A DNA stretch of 64,000 bases from NCBI GenBank assembly GCA_016801845.1, contig CM028927.1, positions 15,066,501 through 15,130,500 of the forward strand. The letters run 5' to 3'. The stretch comes from Polydactylus sextarius. Taxonomy: Eukaryota; Chordata; Actinopteri; Polynemidae. Within the stretch, counting starts at the first letter, position 1, and every line of letters begins with the position of its first letter. Below the pieces are notes generated by a model that was not told the DNA's origin, did no database searches, and worked only from the letters and a program-made list of their open reading frames with translations. Of this stretch, positions 44,956 to 57,655 are shown piece after piece. Made by a program: the position numbers and the translations under genes.

Positions 44956-46953
44956 TTTGGATTCACCACTGCTGCCACAAATTAGGACACTCATTATGAC
45001 TCATTAGGAATGAGGCTCACGCTCTGGTGCCAGAGGTCTCATTTATAAAGATGAGCCTTATGATGAAATTTCATCACACCAATGTTTGTCTATATATTCG
45101 CAAATAACTTATTTATGAATCCTTGGCCTTGATGATTAATTTCACCGCTCCGTTTCTGAGCCAGACTCAAAATACTTTTCCTCATTTTCACTATTACCAC
45201 GGACGTGATGTTGCGGGCTCCAGAGAGAAGTGAGCAGTGTACAAATCAACATTTTTTTTTTTGTTCTTGTACAGTTAATCAGACGAGTGATGTTGAGCCG
45301 CCGGGCTGCTTTGAGTTTAACTGCAGTTTAAGTTCAATGAGAGGTTATTATAGCTTATTATTTTTTTATTTTTCTTTTTTGACTTTTTTTTAAGAATTGT
45401 CTTTAAGAATCAAGTGATAGTTTGATGACTAGTTCATGCTCTGCAACATTTCTCCAACAGTATCCTCCTTATGAAGCTTCTGCTTCTTTTATTAATTGAC
45501 TTGATCCTGATCATTTTTAACCAAAATTTCTATACTGCACAACTGTACTGCCAGAGATTGCTTCAGTGTAGTTTGGCACCCTTTATAAACAATCGAGCAT
45601 GAAGTCCCAAAAGAAATTGCTCTTTTTAATGTATTCACTCTAAGAAAAATCCATTATTTATCCATCTCCTCTCATTTCAGCTGTTAGCGATGTGGCTCAT
45701 ACATGATCTCCTGACAACCAATCCCAAAGATGATGATGATCTTCTGACATGTCATCAGAAGTAAAAAGCTTGAGTGTCCTGCAGCTTTCCAAAAGCATTT
45801 ATATAAATCATCTTAATTGTAATTATGTGACGATAGGTTAATGAATTAATGCAAACTATTCAGGTGAAACTATAGAAGTCTCTAGATAAGGTAGACATAC
45901 CCACACACACCTCTCCTGGAGACTTCCTTCTACCTCCTACCCTATTGTCTTAAATCTACTCTGACACAGGCAGGTGGGCTTGGTTTCTGTCCTCTGACCT
46001 CAGGTCTGCTGAACTGGACACAAACATATGCACACACACACATCAGACACACATGTCCACAAGCCCCGGCCTCATTAACAGGAGTTTATAGGTGTGTATT
46101 TGTGTATTTGTTGTGACCTTATCGTAGTAATAGTGGATCAGATCTGTGTGTGTTTGTGTGTGTGGCTGAAGGTGGTTAGGCGGGGTGTTGTGATGCCATG
46201 TGACTTTACATTAAATGTTAATACCTGCACACATGCACTGTGAGTGTTTGAATGCCCTTTTGTTGTGTTAGCTGCACGTCATTGGCGAGTGTTAGTGCTG
46301 CATGGTTAGCTGGGTGACTTGGCATTTGGACGACTGCTGATAGCTGCACCCTGCGGTAAGGATTGTGTGTATGTTTGGGCGTGAGGGCATATACATATGT
46401 GTGTTTGTGCTAATCATGTCCCATGGTGGAAAGAGCAAGACAGTTTGTAGAGGAGACTGAGGACACCCATTAGCCTTATAGCCAAGGGACTGTGTGATTA
46501 TATTGGAAATATGTGTGTGTTTCTTTTTATAAAGGCAGATGTTAATTTGGCTGTGCCTGTGTCCTTGTGAACATGTTAAAACTTGTTTTAAATCAGAGAA
46601 AAGAACATTTCTAGACTCACATCAACTTCTGCAAATAACTGGCTGACTGTAATTATTCATTTAATTCAATTCAATTAATAGATTTGGGAAATCTGTTCTA
46701 TCTAATCTATTTTTTTTTTTAAACTGCTAAAGCTACCATACTTTTCAAATTGAAAAATCATTAGCACAGGGAATGGTTGTGTATTCATCAGATCATTGTA
46801 TTCTGTTTTATGTTTTGCAAATGATATGCACATTGATCAACATCTGTAAATGTGCCAGCGTTGGCAATTCATTTCTCCTAATTAAACAAACAATATGTGA
46901 AATCAAACACAAGACGGGAATTAGAATTTGCATGTGAATAATGCAGGAAATTA
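44956..46953. other. Non-coding DNA with possible regulatory segments
   Basis: An AP-1/Maf-like 'atgactcatt' lies near 44996. Complex sequence at 44985-45215 and at 46640-46950 is rich in 'aatta' and 'taatt'. A perfect octamer ATTTGCAT is at 46926-46933. T-runs are near 45253, 45361 and 46711. GT-rich words occur at 46100-46420 without forming a microsatellite. No exon is supported. Confidence 0.48.
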
Positions 46954-46989
46954 AACAAACAACAACAACTACAACAACAACAACAAAAC
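46954..46989. repeat. Microsatellite (CAA)n
   Basis: About ten CAA-like units with one CTA interruption. Confidence 0.9.
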
Positions 46990-47131
46990 ATTGACATTTA
47001 CTGCTGCTGTCGAGCAGCTAAATTGAGATGACATCTGTCTCAGGCTAATGAGTAAATTTAAAGCATTTAGTGTAATTTTTCTTGTCTATATTTCCATATT
47101 TTTGAGTTTATGTGCGGTTGATGTCTTAATG

Positions 47132-47157
47132 TTTGTGTGTGTGTGTGTGTGTGTGTA
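47132..47157. repeat. Microsatellite (GT)12
   Basis: A perfect short GT run. Confidence 0.93.
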
Positions 47158-47378
47158 AGAGAGTGAATGTGTGACCACTGGGATGTGGTATCATGTAAAT
47201 GTTTGGGTGTTGGGTGAGGGAGAGGCGGTCCTTTTGTCTGTAATGGCTATCGACAGCTTTAATTGTAGCTGTGCTGACAAACAGCTATAATTCATCCTCC
47301 TCTTCACTTACTCCATTTATCCCACACTCCCCTGCTGCTGCAATTTGTGCATGTCTGTATGTGTGTGTGTCTGCGTGT

Positions 47379-47379
47379 A

Positions 47380-47415
<36 letters not shown>

Positions 47416-47418
47416 TTA
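47379..47418. repeat. Compound (CT)n-(GT)n microsatellite
   Basis: About ten CT units join about nine GT units. Overlapping frames here are artefacts. Confidence 0.93.
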
Positions 47419-47639
47419 GTGGAGGACACAGGTTTGTCTCCAACCAGCTGTTGTTTGTCAGTTGTGGTTAGAGGTCAGAGAAACAGTTGCGTACGTATAG
47501 TGAGGTTTGTGTTTGATGTCACAGATGTTTTCCCAAGTCAGAAAAGAAGAAAGACAAAGAAATAGTGTTGAGTGAGGAGAAAAGAATAATAATAAAAAAA
47601 AAACTCTTATAAAATTCTTTTTGAAGCTTCAGTGAATGT

Positions 47640-47657
47640 AAAAAAAAAAAAAAAAAA
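47640..47657. repeat. poly-A tract
   Basis: An A run of about 17. A shorter A10 run lies at about 47594. Confidence 0.85.
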
Positions 47658-47787
47658 GGAAAAAAGAGATGATTTAATCCAACTTGTCTTTGTCAACCTG
47701 CTTGTCGGCATCATCCCTATGTCTCTTTGTCTCTTTGTCTGTGTCTGAGGTTCATAAAGAGGTCATGATGTCTGTGTCTTTCTCCGG

Positions 47788-47791
<4 letters not shown>

Positions 47792-47836
<45 letters not shown>
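47792..47836. repeat. Microsatellite (GT)n
   Basis: About 21 units with a 'gcgt' step at the end. The 127-residue minus frame at 47752-48135 includes the translated repeat and is not credible as a gene. Confidence 0.95.
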
Positions 47837-47837
<1 letters not shown>

Positions 47838-48537
47838 CCTCGGTTGCCTCTCCACGCCTCAGTGTCCTTGTTACAGGTGTTTGGATAAGATAGGAAGGAA
47901 AAGAAGGAGACGAAAATAAAAGATGCAAAATAGTTTTAGGCGTGAGAGGAACTCTTTTTGAAATCTGGGTCCTGAGAGCGGCTGTTTGAAAAAGCACTGA
48001 CGCAGCCTCAATACTGTCAGGGTTCACACAGAGTTCAGTCATGTTGATTTCAACTAATCTCTGGCTCCTCTTCATCTTCCTCAGCCAGAAGACATCATCA
48101 ACTTTAACAACTCTCTCTTTATTTTTATCTTTCAAAAAGCTTCAATTATTTTTTGGGGGGGAAGTTAAATTATAACACATTCAGAGAAACTGAAAAGAAA
48201 CTGGAGTAAAGTTTTCATACTCGTTTGAAAGAATTTATCTTTAACTGTCTGTCATAAAACATTTTTAATATTAGTCCGTTACAGATTTAGTTTAGATTTT
48301 CTGTCATTTAGGTAAATCTGATTAGAAATAAACTTGTTCATCACCTTCCCAACACTATTATTTTTGTTTGTTAATGTTCTTTGATTGACAAAGGAAGTTG
48401 AAAATATGTCAATGTTCATGAAACATGCTGCACACAATCAATATAAGGCTTCACAGCTCACCTGCTTAGGTCTCATCATGACCATCTATTAGAACAAAAC
48501 TGATAAATCTTTCATGGCTACAGCTTGTCTTGGAAAG

Positions 48538-48642
48538 TGATATCTCAAGTGTGCCTTGAGGAAATCACTACAAATGTGGCAGAAGTGTTCACTTAGAGTC
48601 AAGGATGAGCTGGTGAGAATTTAGAGGTCAAAGGTCAAGGCT
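48538..48642 (+). repeat. Diverged percomorph dispersed repeat
   Basis: 'tgatatctcaagtgtgcctt', 'gaggaaatcactacaaatgt', 'gttcacttagagtcaaggat' and 'gaggtcaaaggtcaaggc' follow the order of a repeat very common in percomorph genomes ('ctcaggaa(c/t)gccttgag...tttggcacaaacgt...gtcaaaggtca'). The element may extend on both sides, but further similarity is not clear by eye. Its class is unknown to me. Confidence 0.62.
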
Positions 48643-49014
48643 GGCAGACAGTATATATGTTGTTAATAGTAGCCAATTTAATGTATGGAGCCTTGAAAGT
48701 TCCATATATTAAAGCTATCGATTTCCTCTAAGGTAATGTCACATCCAGGATTGACATGTTTGCCTCTGTTCACGGTACTGACTGACGACTGTCTCTTCAG
48801 TTGTGAAAGTCCAACATGTCCTTATTGTATAATTGCAAAAATGAGCAGGTTTCATAAAAGCCACAAGTGTTTATTCAGACATAATCGTTCATTTATCTGT
48901 TTCTTGAGCACATGGATTGAGGTTGAATCACTTCAAAATACCAGAGATCAAGTCAAGGTTTAGATGCCCTTGAAATATCTTTGAAATAATTTTCCATCAA
49001 TGCCACAATGATAA

Positions 49015-49015
<1 letters not shown>
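48643..49015. other. Unique AT-rich DNA beside the repeat
   Basis: Could be more of the same decayed repeat. No exon is supported. Confidence 0.4.

Positions 49016-49046
<31 letters not shown>
49016..49046. repeat. Microsatellite (AC)15
   Basis: A perfect AC run. Confidence 0.95.
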
Positions 49047-49049
<3 letters not shown>

Positions 49050-49863
49050 CTCACTGTCTCTGCATATTAAACACATTCTAGTTGCAGATTCGACATTGCT
49101 GCGTTTAAACACTCAAGTGCACTCTGTTTTTGTTTTTGACTGCTTGAACTATAAAAGTCAGTTTTAAAATACATTTTAAACTCTTCTTTTCATCATTCAA
49201 GAACCTTTTTTATTCACTAAAATCCCATTCAAAGGTTTTCATGAAAGTCTGGACAACTCGGTGGAAATCTAATTCCATGTCTCTGTAAACCCGGATCCAT
49301 TTCTCCTTCATTTCCTGTGCTGAATTTTCCACAGTGCCCGTTTTTCCTGTCTGTCTTCTTGACCTCTCCTCTTGCTTTCGCTGCTTGAATTCCCATGCAC
49401 CTCGCATCACCGGCCGCCACAGTTTGATGCTCCTGTCCTCCCTCCGTTCATCTTTATCCCACCTTCATCTCTCTTTTTCTGTTCTCTCTTTCTCTCTCTC
49501 TCTGTCTGCCCCCCCAACCAGCCATCTATTAAGCTCCTCAGGGGGCTTTGAGGCTTTCTGTCGGTTCTCCTTTACCACCATCGGTCCGGTGTGAAGGAGA
49601 ATCATATGGAGCCTTTGAACAAGATTCTGCACCGCTCTGGGTGCTATATGTTATCTCGTTACCATGTACATATGTGTGTGTGAGGACTGCATTCCCTCCA
49701 GAGCTCACTAAAATTCCTTTGCTCAGCCATAAGGTACCGGTGCAGCACACCTGACAAGCGACAGAGAAAGAGGGACCCATGGGAGAAGTTGTGATAAAAC
49801 ACCTTCCTTTCCTTTACATGTCCACACATTTTCATTCAAATTCACTCTTTCCTTCCTGTCCCC

Positions 49864-49895
<32 letters not shown>

Positions 49896-50640
49896 TTGCC
49901 ATTTGAAAGGAAATGAAACACTGCAATATAAAAAGGAGCTTCTCACCCTGAAGTTGGCCTTTTTTTCCCCCTCGTCTCTCTCAACGCAAATCTGTTCTTC
50001 ACTGCTGTTTCTTTCTTTTATTGCAACCATCCTTTTCACCATGTGTCTTTTACTCATTGTTAGGGACTGTATAAAATTATAACGGGTTTACTCACACAAA
50101 CCCCTGCATCACAGCCACAGTGCAGTGAATAAATGTGACATAATGTAATATCTGTAATATATTTGATCAGCTTCATTTGTCTAAATATTGTGTGTTACTT
50201 TAGTAATTAACTGTTCTGGACACCAACAAGGCTTGAAGTATCAGTCTGTGTGAATGAGCTTGATTGATTTTGACAACCTCAAAGTATTTAACACTCAGGT
50301 GTATTTGCACCAGATGTGAACCCGAAAACAACAACATAATAGCTGTAAATGATCATAACACACCGTCCATGCTTAGCATTGCTCCCATATCTTTGGTAAT
50401 AAGCAAATTAGTGGACTTAATACCACTTCAAACCTGCACAAATGTGTTGTGTTAGCATTTTTTATGTGGAAGTGGCTACAGGACTATTGTCTCATCTCTG
50501 ACAAAATGAAATCTCGCGAGGGATAATTCAACTGTACCGAAGCATAACCAAGTCAAAATCAGACACCGTTTGTTGGGAATAAAAGACGTCAGCGAGCACA
50601 GAGGCTGTGAAAGCCGAGGTCTTGGGACTTTCTGTAGAAA
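49047..50640. other. Non-coding DNA with pyrimidine-rich tracts
   Basis: The plus strand is pyrimidine-rich at 49420-49520, and a perfect (CT)11 is at 49865-49886. The minus frame at 49210-49410 is rich in charged residues and aromatic at its end ('MKTFEWDFSE'), but no family is recognised and no splice or start context supports it. Confidence 0.48.
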
Positions 50641-50644
50641 AAAA

Positions 50645-50975
50645 AAAAAAGCAGCTTTATTTGGCACTGAGTCCGGATGGCTGTCTGAGCCTGACCGTGC
50701 TCCTCTCCTCGAACTCAAAGCCACCGACCGCAACAATACAAGTCTCAGTGGGCAACGAAGATAGAGATTGTAGAGAAGAGAGGGAGAAGAGAAGAGGACG
50801 TAGAGAAATATGGAAGGAGGAAGACAGAGAGGATAACATAAAAGAAAGAGAAACTGTAAGTAACAGACAGAGAGAGAAAGAAAGAAAAGGACAGGGTAAG
50901 AGAGCGAGAGAGAGAGAGAAAACCAAGGTAACAAAAGCGACAGAAATGAGCAGCTTAAGAGCTTAGCCGGCATTA
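50645..50975 (+). other. Purine-biased tract
   Basis: After an A12 run at 50639-50650 and a short mixed segment, the plus strand is strongly GA-rich from about 50757 to 50945, including (GA)8 at about 50904. It yields the 165-residue Ser/Leu/Phe-rich minus frame at 50476-50973 and a Lys/Glu/Arg plus frame. Neither is a gene. Confidence 0.65.
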
Positions 50976-51694
50976 GAGATGCCTAATTTTCCAGTGAAAC
51001 CATCTCAGGCTCGGCTGTACAGCGACAGAAAGCGAGAACCTTCTGCCCAGAGAACAATAAAACAATATTTCATCATTTTTCACCCTCCTTTGACATGTAC
51101 TGTATATATTTATTTATTAATCCTGGCCACTCAGTTATTCCTCAACCCTCCTAGGTATTGAGAGATAAACAATAAAATAACTTTTTTTTTAAAATTGTGT
51201 AACGAGTGGCAAACTGATATGGAGGCACCGGCAATCAGTGGCAATTCTGTCAAGACTTCAAAACATAAAAACATGAGAGGAATAACTTCAGCTTCCTGCA
51301 TACATCAGTGAAACCCTTCACAACGAGGCAGATAGAAGGAAATCTTTTTTTCCCACCGGTTGTCTGTTCTGGCGGCGAAACCTGGAGCAAAAGAGACATT
51401 AACCTGGAGCGATATCTCACAGGTGATCACCTCGACTTTTCTCAGATGTTTGCAGAAAGAAGCTTCGGCTGATCCCTGAATACATTCAACTTTTTTGTGC
51501 TTTGACCTTTCTTAATCCCAAATCTCTGAGCAGAGGATGTCTGGATTTAACAATGAAATGCTTGAATTTGCTGTTTGGGTTCAAATCTCCGAGCTGTCTT
51601 GCAAAAGTAGAGAGTATTCTTACATCATCTCATTTGTAGGCATATTTTCTGACTGAGGAAGCAAACGATGACAGGAAAAACTAAGTGAAAATGA
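50976..51694. other. Unique non-coding DNA
   Basis: An AT-rich patch at 51100-51200; the rest is complex and unrecognised. No exon is supported. Confidence 0.48.
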
Positions 51695-51865
51695 GTGGAA
51701 ATGGGGAGATGGAGAGGGAGGAGAGAAGGAAAAGAAGATAAGAGGTAAAATGAGTAAAGGGGGAGGACAGGAGGAGGAAAGGATCATAGATTAGACGGAG
51801 GAAAGAGACAAGGCGAGGTACACTGAAGAGGGAAAGTGAGCTTTGCCTATGAGAATCAGGAGATG
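51695..51865 (+). other. Purine-biased tract
   Basis: GA-rich on the plus strand, similar in kind to the tracts at 1.4 and 50.8 kb. Confidence 0.6.
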
Positions 51866-54540
51866 GGAAATGAATAAAGAACACCACTAGAGAGTCTGAG
51901 AGCTGTATTTTCCTTGCGTTTCCCAAAAAATACTGATTCCTCCTCTCACAAGAGAGGGAGCGAGTTCACCAAAAGGTCACAGGAGGAGAAAGGGAAAAAA
52001 ATGCTGGGGGAGAAACTGCCAAAGCAGATGAAAGGAAACCTTTATCTGCATGTAAGCTCTCTAAATTCAACCCATCCTCTACAAAAAGGAGTTATCATTT
52101 TTTTCATTAGCTGTTTAAATGATTTTTTTTCCCTGCGCAGTAAAAACTTGTTTAGTAACCTTGTTTTTACCTCTTTGTTTTGCCTCAAGCGACAATCAGG
52201 GATTAAGTCAAACTGGATGGTTAAAACAAAACGGTGTTTACGAGGGAGGAAAGAGAGATGAAGGCTCGACACGCAAACGCTGCAAAGATTCAAGATCCAC
52301 ATAAACACATACGCATATTTTTTGGGTTTGTTTTGGACTCACATCAACCATCAACTATGTTGTCTTTTCTAATTAGTCTCATCTAATTAAATAAAATCTT
52401 TTTTTTCTGGGTGGTTTTAGATGTTGTCACTCACTCCTGTTTTGTTACTCCAGTTCTGAGAGGAACTGTTTAAATAAAATTGGATTCCCTTTAAACAGAT
52501 ACAAGTCTTTCCAATAGAGATTTGTAGTGGTGCAGGTGGATACAGGTAGGACACATGGGGAGAGATTGACCCATCGACTTTCCAATATGTGGACGACCTG
52601 TTCTGTCTGCAGTCCAAAAACCTGGTCCACACACTTCCAGAAGCTGGAACAGAGAGTTTCCTGTTGTTTTAATTGTCCAATGTTTCTGCTCCTCTGTCCT
52701 CTAGAAGCATTACACAAGTGAGGCATCTTCAGTTGATCAATTAGAGTGATTTTATCCTTCTGATCTGTTCACCAGTGATAAACTTTGGAAGACAATAGAT
52801 TTGGTCACCTTAAACCAAAAGCACATCTTAAATAAAACTCATACTGGGCCAGTATAATCTGGAGCAGTGATAACATCAAGTATAAATTGTTTCAGTGAAC
52901 TGAAACTTGAAAAAAAATTGTGTCCAGTGATGCATAAAGTGATGAAAAAATATTTTTATCATCTATTCTGATGATCAATCTGCTATATTCAATGCTGGAC
53001 ACACACATGCGTGAAATTGTCATATGGCAAAAGTTTGTGTTGTATCAGTTCCTACCTTGGTTGCACTGAGACTGAGAGTTTAAGAATAAGCAACTAACAG
53101 ACACAGATTGCAGTTTACAGGCTGTTCAGGAGGGTTTTCCCTTAATGGATGGCAGGAGCAGGCAGGTGTAACAGGAAAGGCTGCAGGTGCAGAAGGGTCA
53201 GGCAGTTTCTAATATGTTTGATTTGGATGTAGTAAAACGCAGCAGTCTTCAGCTCGGGGGAGGACTTCAGGTTCTGGCATCATGACAACATGATGCTAAC
53301 ACACAGTGATGAGATTGCAGGTTTTGCCCTCTTGTTGTTCCCAACATCCACTTTCTTCAGGCCTAACTGAAAGTATTTTCATTTAGTCTGCTCTGCCACA
53401 TGGATTTTAGGGATTTTTAGCCTGAGCTTCATTCGTGGCATTACTCGGGTGATGTGTGTTTTGCTGACATGTGTGACTGTATGTGAGAGTGTTTGGCCCC
53501 CTGCTTGGCGGTGTACTGTTCCCGAGGCCCCCGCACTCGTTTTGCTGTTTCATTCTGTCGCCCGCCGCACTTTTCAAGGCAACCTGTCAGATTTGAACTA
53601 ATCCTCAGGATGAAGACGCCATATAGCCTGTGGTGCTCCACATCTTTTTGTTTCTCTTGTATGCTCTCTCTCTCTCTCTCTGTCCCTTTTTCCACTTTAC
53701 TGTTGGTGCTTCCCTGTAAAATTCTCTGTCTCCTCTTCGCTCTCTTTTCGTCTAACTGGTTTCTCTCAACAAATTTGGACTTTACTTAGCTTTGTTGTCA
53801 GGTTTGCCAGGGGTCTGTGAAACCGCATGTGTGTGATCTAAAAAATATATATTTTTTTATATTAGTTAAAGGGTGAAGAAGCATTAGTGTGATTGCAAAC
53901 TGATGGCAATGTCAAGGCACATGAATGTGAGTGTTTGTGTCTGTGAAAACTGCCACCTGCTTAACTCTGTTTTCAGGTGCTTCTGGGCCAATTAGCACTT
54001 CCTCTGTATAGTGTTTTTCCTCACATTTAAATTCATTAGCAAATTCACTGGCTGTGTTGCTACATCACTCTTGGCAGAGATGAACTCCAAAATTAGATAC
54101 ACCTATTATCAGCAAGTGATTCATGTTGCAACACGTATAAGTTTCTTGAAAAGAAACTTTCTTATTATAGAAGTAATGACACTTATGGGAGGTTCAGTCA
54201 CGAAGACTGATTCATGTTTTCACTCTTGGTCACAACACAGATATACCATATCTTCTGTTTTTGCAAAACATATAGTTTTAGGTTGTTTCTTTCAACATGG
54301 CCTCTGTGAGTCAATCATCTTGTTGCTGTGAAACCTCCGTTCCTTGAGGCTGGCAGCTGTCATTGTCAGCGTATTGTCGGTGCGACCTGTCTCCACCCCC
54401 ATTCAGCTAAAGTTTTTTTAGCACAGGCAGCCATCCAATGTGTCCTTCATCAGGAAAACTCTCCCTGCTCACATTCAACCAAATGTGAGGTTTGTTTTTC
54501 AGTGCGTAGATTTGATTTATGACATTCCTGCAGCTGCTTT
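51866..54540. other. Gene-free stretch
   Basis: About 2.7 kb. Overlapping frames at 52417-52726 on both strands have no family match. (CT)8 is at about 53666-53681. A more GC-rich segment lies at 53490-53640 ('gaggcccccgcactcg'). No transposon was recognised. Confidence 0.48.
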
Positions 54541-54563
54541 AATGGTATGACCATCCCTAAATG

Positions 54564-54573
54564 ATGACGTCAT
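54564..54573. promoter_or_regulatory. Perfect CRE/ATF palindrome ATGACGTCAT
   Basis: The ten bases contain the CREB/ATF core TGACGTCA with symmetric flanks. No promoter is visible nearby, so this is an isolated motif of unknown use. Confidence 0.35.
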
Positions 54574-55101
54574 TACCCAAATGCTCCTCATTTATATGTC
54601 ACATGGATTCATTTCTTGAAAGCTCTTTGAGATCATCAGAAATTAGTTTCTCTTGATTGAATTATGTTGACTGATTAATATGGAGGTATTGAAAATATCT
54701 GCAGCACAATTTGTTTTCTGAAAAGAAAACTGTTAATTAAGCCAATATTTCTGCCTCTTCATGTATTAATTCAGCACAAATAAAGGTCAGGTCCCAAATA
54801 AAGGTCAATATTAAGGAGGGACACAATTATCTATACTGTTATGGTTCACATGGTAAATAAAGAACAACATTTTTACAGGTTGATTCCAACATACAGTCAA
54901 CTCTTTGATAAGAGTTATACAATAGATAGTTGATGTAAATAAATGACCACAATCTGAGAGTCAACTATGATGTTTACTTATATTGTAAGGTTGCTATAGC
55001 AGAAAAAAAAAAAAAAAATCATTTTTTGAAAATTTGAGTTTTATTTTTGGGTCTGTGCGAAGAGCCTCCACACTCCAAGAGGATCCACTTGCATTAGGAA
55101 A
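54574..55101. other. Unique AT-rich DNA
   Basis: A16 at about 54993-55008. 'aataaaggtcagg' and 'aataaaggtcaat' form a short direct repeat near 54779-54810. Nothing else is recognised. Confidence 0.5.
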
Positions 55102-55138
55102 AAAAACAACAACAACAAACAAACAAACAAACAAAAAA
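55102..55138. repeat. Simple repeat (CAA)n(CAAA)n
   Basis: Short CAA units pass into CAAA units. Confidence 0.9.
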
Positions 55139-55413
55139 CAGTAAAAAGTAATAATGCAAACATCCAATCAACCTCCAGCTAAGATTTGATTAAAGAGTGA
55201 CACCTCCCTTGATGTGCATCCTCCTCTTTGAGCTCCACTCTCACCCCGTTTCCAAGCCTCCTCCCACATACACTTGTTTTCTAAGTTTTATTTGTTTATT
55301 TATTCATTCATTCCCTATTTTCAACCTGTCATTTGATTGCAACAGTGCAACAAAATCGAAGGAGATAAGCACAAAACCTGACCAAGAATTGAAAGTGGAA
55401 TCACAGGAAAACT

Positions 55414-55421
55414 ATTTGCAT
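55414..55421 (+). promoter_or_regulatory. POU octamer ATTTGCAT
   Basis: A perfect octamer lies 25 nt upstream of the G-quadruplex candidate. Use is not known. Confidence 0.3.
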
Positions 55422-55445
55422 AAGCCTTATGGGAGGACGGAGAGT

Positions 55446-55500
55446 GGGGTTGGGTGGGGTGGGGGAGGGTGGGGAGGGTTAGGAGGAAGAGGAGGAGGGG
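55446..55500 (+). other. G-quadruplex candidate (eight G-runs)
   Basis: Runs of three to five G start at 55446, 55452, 55456, 55461, 55467, 55471 and 55476, with loops of one to two bases, and a further run is at 55497. The short loops satisfy the usual rule of four G-runs with loops of at most seven several times over, so a stable quadruplex on the plus strand is likely in single-stranded form. The same segment is read as Gly/Trp-rich protein in a false frame. Confidence 0.8.
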
Positions 55501-57559
55501 TGTGTCAAGATAAGGAGGATGTGCTATTTCTGTCGGATCTGGGCTGGGATCAGTGGCAGATTGGGGCACACTGCAACACTCAGCCACTACAAAGATAAAT
55601 ATATAATTGAAAGAGAAACAGAGACGCGTGCGAAGACTGATGTAAGATTCACACACGAGTCCAAACCTTTGAGGTTATTTGATGCTGCGATCTGATGCAC
55701 ATCATTAGCCAATGTTTTCTTCTCATTGGTGCACACCTGCATACATGTGTGGAATATATATTCTCTGTGTGTGTGTGTGTGTGTGTGTGTGTTTGGACAG
55801 TATTTGATAACTGCCTTGTCAGTGGGTTTTTCATCATCTGTACATGTTTGTCTTGGATTTTGAGCAAACAAATTTGTTTATATTTGTACTGATATGTGGT
55901 TGCATAGCGTCTTGGACAATTAAGTAGTGTTTCCTGTCAGCAATGTTTGTGTATATTAGAGTGTAGGATCTTTGTGTTTGAGGACGCACCAATGTGTGTC
56001 CATATGTGGCAGCGTAAACACTTATTCATGCACAATCATGATGAAGATAGCTCACTCTCGCTCTCGCCTGGTTGAAGGAAATAAAAGAAGAAGAAAGGAA
56101 TATGAACAAGGCTGAATGGGGATTATAAAAGGAGAAAGGACTCCCTGAGGCCAATAAAGTTGCTAATTACAGGAGGCCTTGTTAATTTAGTCTCTGGAAA
56201 TGCAGAAGATCTCTGTCTTGCCAAGGAAACACAGCAGCTGCAGCAGCTGACTCTTCACTGAACTCTTCATGGCCTTGTCGCAGTCACAGACTTGTGTGGT
56301 ATTTTTGTAATATTATGGAAATGTTGCTGTTTAGACTGTTGATAGCCCAGTGGAAAGGCCAGGATGTAGAGAAAAGGGGACGGCATGTGTCTAAAGTTGT
56401 TATCTTAAACCACGTTGGAGCATCTGAAGTTTTTGAGTTATATAAAAGGCCTCTCAGCCTCACAACGTTAAATGACTGTTACAGGAGTTTGAAGCAAAAA
56501 AAAAAAAAAAAAAACTGAAATATTTGCAAAATGAAATATTAATCAAGTCCTGTTTCCATTGACTATATTAATGCCAAAATATGTGAAACAAACTTGTTGT
56601 GCAGAACAATGGATTGCATTAAGATAGAGATAACATCTTACTGTGTCTGTATTGAAATTTCATGTCCTGCTTTTTAGTGGTTACTGTCAAATATGTCTGA
56701 AAATATTACATCAGTGGTCACAGGAAGGCTCAGTTTAAACTAGAAAACAACGTGTTTATATGCTGAATGTTATATTTAATATAATTGTGATGAAGAGAGG
56801 GAGATGTGGTGATTATTTGAATTTTTCACTGTTTCATCTGTGACAAGAAACACTTGTATAAGAATGTAAAAATAAAGTTTGCATCTTTGTTTGTTGCCTA
56901 CAACATGAAATGGGTGTAAATGCTTGGATCTTCAGACTCTGACTTTAAGTTGTTTGGGAGTGTGTATCAGTATTAATTTAACCAGTCAAGTCCAATTAAC
57001 TTTAATACCCAGTGTTAAAGCAGTGGAAAATGACAATAATGATGATGCTAGTGCAAACACCATAGAACATTGCCACTGATGATGCTGGGGGATCAATTCA
57101 TTTCCATCCATCCATGTGTGTTATCATGTCCTGATAAAGCAGAACTTCCATGATAAAGGAACAAATCAACCAAAACATCTAAAATCATGGCTAGACTGCA
57201 GTGTAAATGATCCTGTCATGAGTGTTGTTGTTTTTTTTTTAAATTCCATAAGTTGTTGTGTAAACTACAGAGTTGTGTTTTAAGAGTTTAGAAAAGTAGA
57301 CTCTCAGTTTTCAGAGTGAGGAGTTGAGATGTTAGAACCTACTCCCCCTTCTTCCTGTGCAGATTGAGAGTGACTTTATATATATTTGTGTGTGTGTGTG
57401 TGTGTTTGTGCGTGTGTGGCAGTCACAGTATAGCGTATTGCTACACAAATGACGCAGGAGGCAGGAAAAGGAGAGAGGGATTTAAAATATAGAGGGAGAC
57501 TCATTGATTAAATGCTGCAAAGTGAGAGTAATTCTGCGAGCGCTGGGAATACACACACC
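55501..57559. other. Gene-free stretch with GT tracts
   Basis: (GT)13 is at 55766-55792, A19 at 56496-56514 and an interrupted GT tract at 57388-57418. No exon or transposon is recognised. Confidence 0.5.
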
Positions 57560-57655
57560 ACCCTCCTTCCATTATTCATGCCTCTGCATTTCTCCCTCCA
57601 CCTTCCTCTCCTCCTTTCACTCTCTTTCTCTCTCTCCGTCTCCCTCTCTCATCTG
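57560..57655 (+). other. Pyrimidine-rich tract
   Basis: C/T-rich with CTCTCT words. It directly precedes the putative conserved block. Confidence 0.65.

Noticed and set aside
49210..49410. Charged minus-strand frame that could be an exon
   Set aside because: No family recognised, another phase is open over the same bases, and no convincing splice sites are visible.
50476..50973. 165-residue minus frame resembling a multi-pass membrane protein
   Set aside because: The Leu/Ser/Phe richness is only the reverse of a GA-rich tract; an overlapping Lys/Glu frame is equally open.
52417..52726. Overlapping frames on both strands (up to 93 residues)
   Set aside because: No similarity to a known family, no repeat signature and no splice context; left as unassigned DNA.
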